Positions 62,023 to 64,000 of a stretch of DNA of 64,000 bases are shown here, in pieces. Both the position numbers and the translations under genes were made by a program. The stretch's first letter is position 1. Every line of letters starts with the position of its first letter. The DNA comes from Caviibacter abscessus (GTDB lineage Bacteria; Fusobacteriota; Fusobacteriia; Fusobacteriales; Leptotrichiaceae). Below the pieces are notes generated by a model. The model was not told where the DNA came from. It saw only the letters and a list, made by a program, of their open reading frames with translations, and did not search any database. Location: contig NZ_LOQG01000001.1 in the NCBI RefSeq assembly GCF_001517835.1, positions 186,001 through 250,000 of the forward strand. The letters are read 5' to 3'.

Positions 62023-63876
62023 TTAATCCTCCTTATCATTTATTACATCTAAAAAATTTTCAAAATTAGGTTTTTCAACAAGTTTTTCAATTTTAGCTTT
62101 ATTCTCAATTAAATTACCTATTTTCAAGTAAATTTCATCAATTTTGTTATCTAAATTATCTATACAAATTAATAAAACAATTTTCACAAAATTTTTATCC
62201 CATTTTATTGGATTTTTTAACACTCCTACACATATTTTCTTTAATCCGTGACCACTATCTAATGGATGAGTTAAAACAACACCGTTAAACATTTCCGTAT
62301 ATCCTAATTTTTCACGCATTAAAACAGAATTATATATATCAAACTTAACATTTGTATGTTTAACTATATTTTCAGACATAATTTTTAATACTTCATTTTT
62401 ATCAGGTTTTCCATTTAGAACAATAAATAAATTTTTATCAAATACACTATCTTCAAAATTTTTATATCCTTTTAAAAGATTTTCTATATATATTCTTTCG
62501 CTATTATCTAAAAAGCAATTTACCTTGTTTATTTTTACACCATAATCATTCTCTATATTAGTTATAGAAAAAACATAATCATATTTCTTTAAATTAATGT
62601 ATTCCAAGTTTCTAATACCACATGTATCTATATTATATATATATTCTCCAAATAATTTTTTATACATATATTTTAAGAACTTAGATGTTCCTCTTCCTGT
62701 AGGACAAACAATTAAAATATTATTTTGAGGGATTTTATTGTATTCTATACCCATTTCAAATATAACTGCTAAATACGCTATTTCATCATCAGAAATTATT
62801 TTATTAAATTTTTCATTTAAAATATTACCTGCGTATTTAGCTATACTGTATGAAAATGGCATATTCTTTTTTATATCTTCTAATAATGGATTTTTTGTTT
62901 TTATATTAAATTTTATTCTTATTATAAGAGGGTATAAATGAGAATATAAATTTTTATAAAGTTCCGTGTTATTCGCTATATTGGTATTAAACGTAATATC
63001 AATTTGGCTAAGCAATTTATTTATTAAATCATCTATTTCTTTTGAATTTAAAGTTTTAAAATCAAATGTTTCTTTAGCCATAAAATGTACAGTTAAATAT
63101 TTAAGTTCATTTTCAGTAATATTTATTTTTAAATTTAATCTCTCTAAAAGTTCAAATATATATTTTTTTACAATTTCTTTTTTTTCAAAATAATTTATTG
63201 AATAAAATATATTTTTTTCTATTTTTAAATCTAATTTCATTCTATTAATCCACACATAAATAGTTATCACTAAATAGAAAAATGATAAATCAGATAATGT
63301 TATATCTTCCATAAATACAAATCTTTTTGTAAATTCTAAAATTATTTTAAACTTTTCATCAGGTTCAACGAAAATATTTTCATTAAAATGATTACTATAA
63401 TAGTTTATTAAAAAACTTCTTATATCTGTTTCTCTACCAACTATTCTAATACCATGATAAGGTTTTGATACTAGTTTTAAATTATATTCACTAAGTTTTA
63501 CTTTTAGTTCCTTAATATCACTTGATATTGTACTTGGTGATGTATATATTTTTTCACAAATATCATCTAATTTTATCAACCTATTTTGGACTACAAGTAT
63601 CTCAAATAAAAACTTAATTCTATCTGATTTTGTTGTAGGTATTTTTTCTTTTTCATATAATAATTTATAAATATCATCTAAATTACCATCTATTCTATAG
63701 CCAACCCCTCTAACAGATATTAAATCACAGTCATTATTATTTAATATTTTTTTAAGTTCTTTTAATATATTTCTTGTAGTTTTATCTGACATATTTATTT
63801 TTTTTGATATTTCAAAAGAAGTGTGATTTTTTTTATCTTTTAAAATATCATAAATTTTAATGTATTTATCACGCAA
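62023..63876 (-). CDS. BglG-family PRD transcriptional activator (LicR-like)
   Basis: The 617-residue regulator has two winged helices (HTSFEISKKINMSDKTTRNIL and a second near 95), two PRD modules with conserved histidines (about 180-390), an EIIB-like domain with ILIVCPTGRGTSKFLKYM near 393 that keeps its cysteine, and a C-terminal EIIA-like domain with LTHPLDSGHG. LicR/ManR proteins of this design activate PTS operons according to sugar supply. The start is TTG at 63876 after GAGAGGAGTAGGTAAAG. It heads the operon it probably controls. Confidence 0.87.
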   Translation of the reverse strand: MRDKYIKIYDILKDKKNHTSFEISKKINMSDKTTRNILKELKKILNNNDCDLISVRGVGYRIDGNLDDIYKLLYEKEKIPTTKSDRIKFLFEILVVQNRLIKLDDICEKIYTSPSTISSDIKELKVKLSEYNLKLVSKPYHGIRIVGRETDIRSFLINYYSNHFNENIFVEPDEKFKIILEFTKRFVFMEDITLSDLSFFYLVITIYVWINRMKLDLKIEKNIFYSINYFEKKEIVKKYIFELLERLNLKINITENELKYLTVHFMAKETFDFKTLNSKEIDDLINKLLSQIDITFNTNIANNTELYKNLYSHLYPLIIRIKFNIKTKNPLLEDIKKNMPFSYSIAKYAGNILNEKFNKIISDDEIAYLAVIFEMGIEYNKIPQNNILIVCPTGRGTSKFLKYMYKKLFGEYIYNIDTCGIRNLEYINLKKYDYVFSITNIENDYGVKINKVNCFLDNSERIYIENLLKGYKNFEDSVFDKNLFIVLNGKPDKNEVLKIMSENIVKHTNVKFDIYNSVLMREKLGYTEMFNGVVLTHPLDSGHGLKKICVGVLKNPIKWDKNFVKIVLLICIDNLDNKIDEIYLKIGNLIENKAKIEKLVEKPNFENFLDVINDKED

Positions 63877-63959
63877 CTTTACCTACTCCTCTCTAATAAT
63901 CCTACCATGATTTATATAAATTTCCATTTGTAATTTTACCGTTAATATTACGGAAATTT

Positions 63960-63997
63960 TAGTAATATAAAAGAGGTTGTGTGAAAAACAACCTCTT
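63960..63997 (-). terminator. Terminator of a gene beyond the right edge
   Basis: A perfect 10-bp stem AAGAGGTTGT (63971-63980) with its complement at 63988-63997. On the minus strand TTTTATATTAC follows, so it probably ends a leftward gene outside the window. Confidence 0.6.
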
Positions 63998-64000
63998 AAA

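Overview
The window is very AT-rich DNA from a low-GC diderm bacterium with tightly packed, overlapping genes. It encodes an outer-membrane beta-barrel protein, lipobox lipoproteins, a secreted fused MsrAB with CcdA and a TlpA-like thioredoxin, AsnA, NAD-dependent DNA ligase and several PTS sugar systems. This mix points to Fusobacteriota, most likely Leptotrichiaceae (Streptobacillus/Sneathia-like); that placement is inferred from gene content, not from a marker search.

Layout. 1-11.1 kb (minus strand): coaD-rnc-acpP, then a long run of overlapping genes uvrA, AI-2E-family membrane protein, mltG, SpoIID-like lipoprotein, tilS, ftsH and ogg. 11.2-13.5 kb: msrAB-ccdA-tlpA, an envelope methionine-sulfoxide repair operon with three exact 11-bp-period repeats upstream of its promoter. 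13.6-18.1 kb: cutC, a frameshifted outer-membrane protein, a CPBP protease, a 51-aa membrane protein, and a decayed MFS exporter/AAC(3) acetyltransferase pair. 18.1-26.9 kb: rhodanese-Nudix fusion, dCMP deaminase, xseA, uvrB, a GHL10 lipoprotein, a TrmR-like methyltransferase and two glycosyltransferases. 27-39 kb (plus strand): tRNA-Val-Asp-Phe, a truncated AAA ATPase, a queuosine-precursor transporter paired with a radical-SAM-like protein, xth, tRNA-Leu, a SurA-like protein, trmB, a beta-propeller/uracil-DNA-glycosylase fusion, guaB, ligA, a YwaF-like protein and asnA.

39.1-46.9 kb holds L-ascorbate utilisation in two minus-strand units: ulaG-ulaE-ulaF (catabolism) and ulaC-ulaA-ulaB, a cytoplasmic beta-propeller and a PRD regulator (uptake and control). 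They share a sequence motif in their upstream regions. A canonical ung follows.

About 48.4-53.3 kb is the relic of a Firmicutes-type integrative/mobilizable element: MobC, relaxase, RepA_N initiator, a CD1845-like protein, an oriT-like cluster of inverted repeats, and a wrecked ECF transporter operon. It sits at the 3' end of rlmD and has no integrase. Its left edge is a chimeric ABC ATPase joined at the Walker A motif.

53.3-64 kb (minus strand): rlmD, two overlapping aminotransferases, a small membrane protein, a frameshifted TrmN6-like methyltransferase, tRNA-Ser-Ser-Arg, and a beta-glucoside PTS operon (PRD regulator, EIIA, EIIB, EIIC, 6-phospho-beta-glucosidase). The most unusual items are the propeller-UDG fusion with altered catalytic motifs, the transporter/radical-SAM pair, the msrAB operator repeats, the propeller inside the ascorbate operon, and the element relic.
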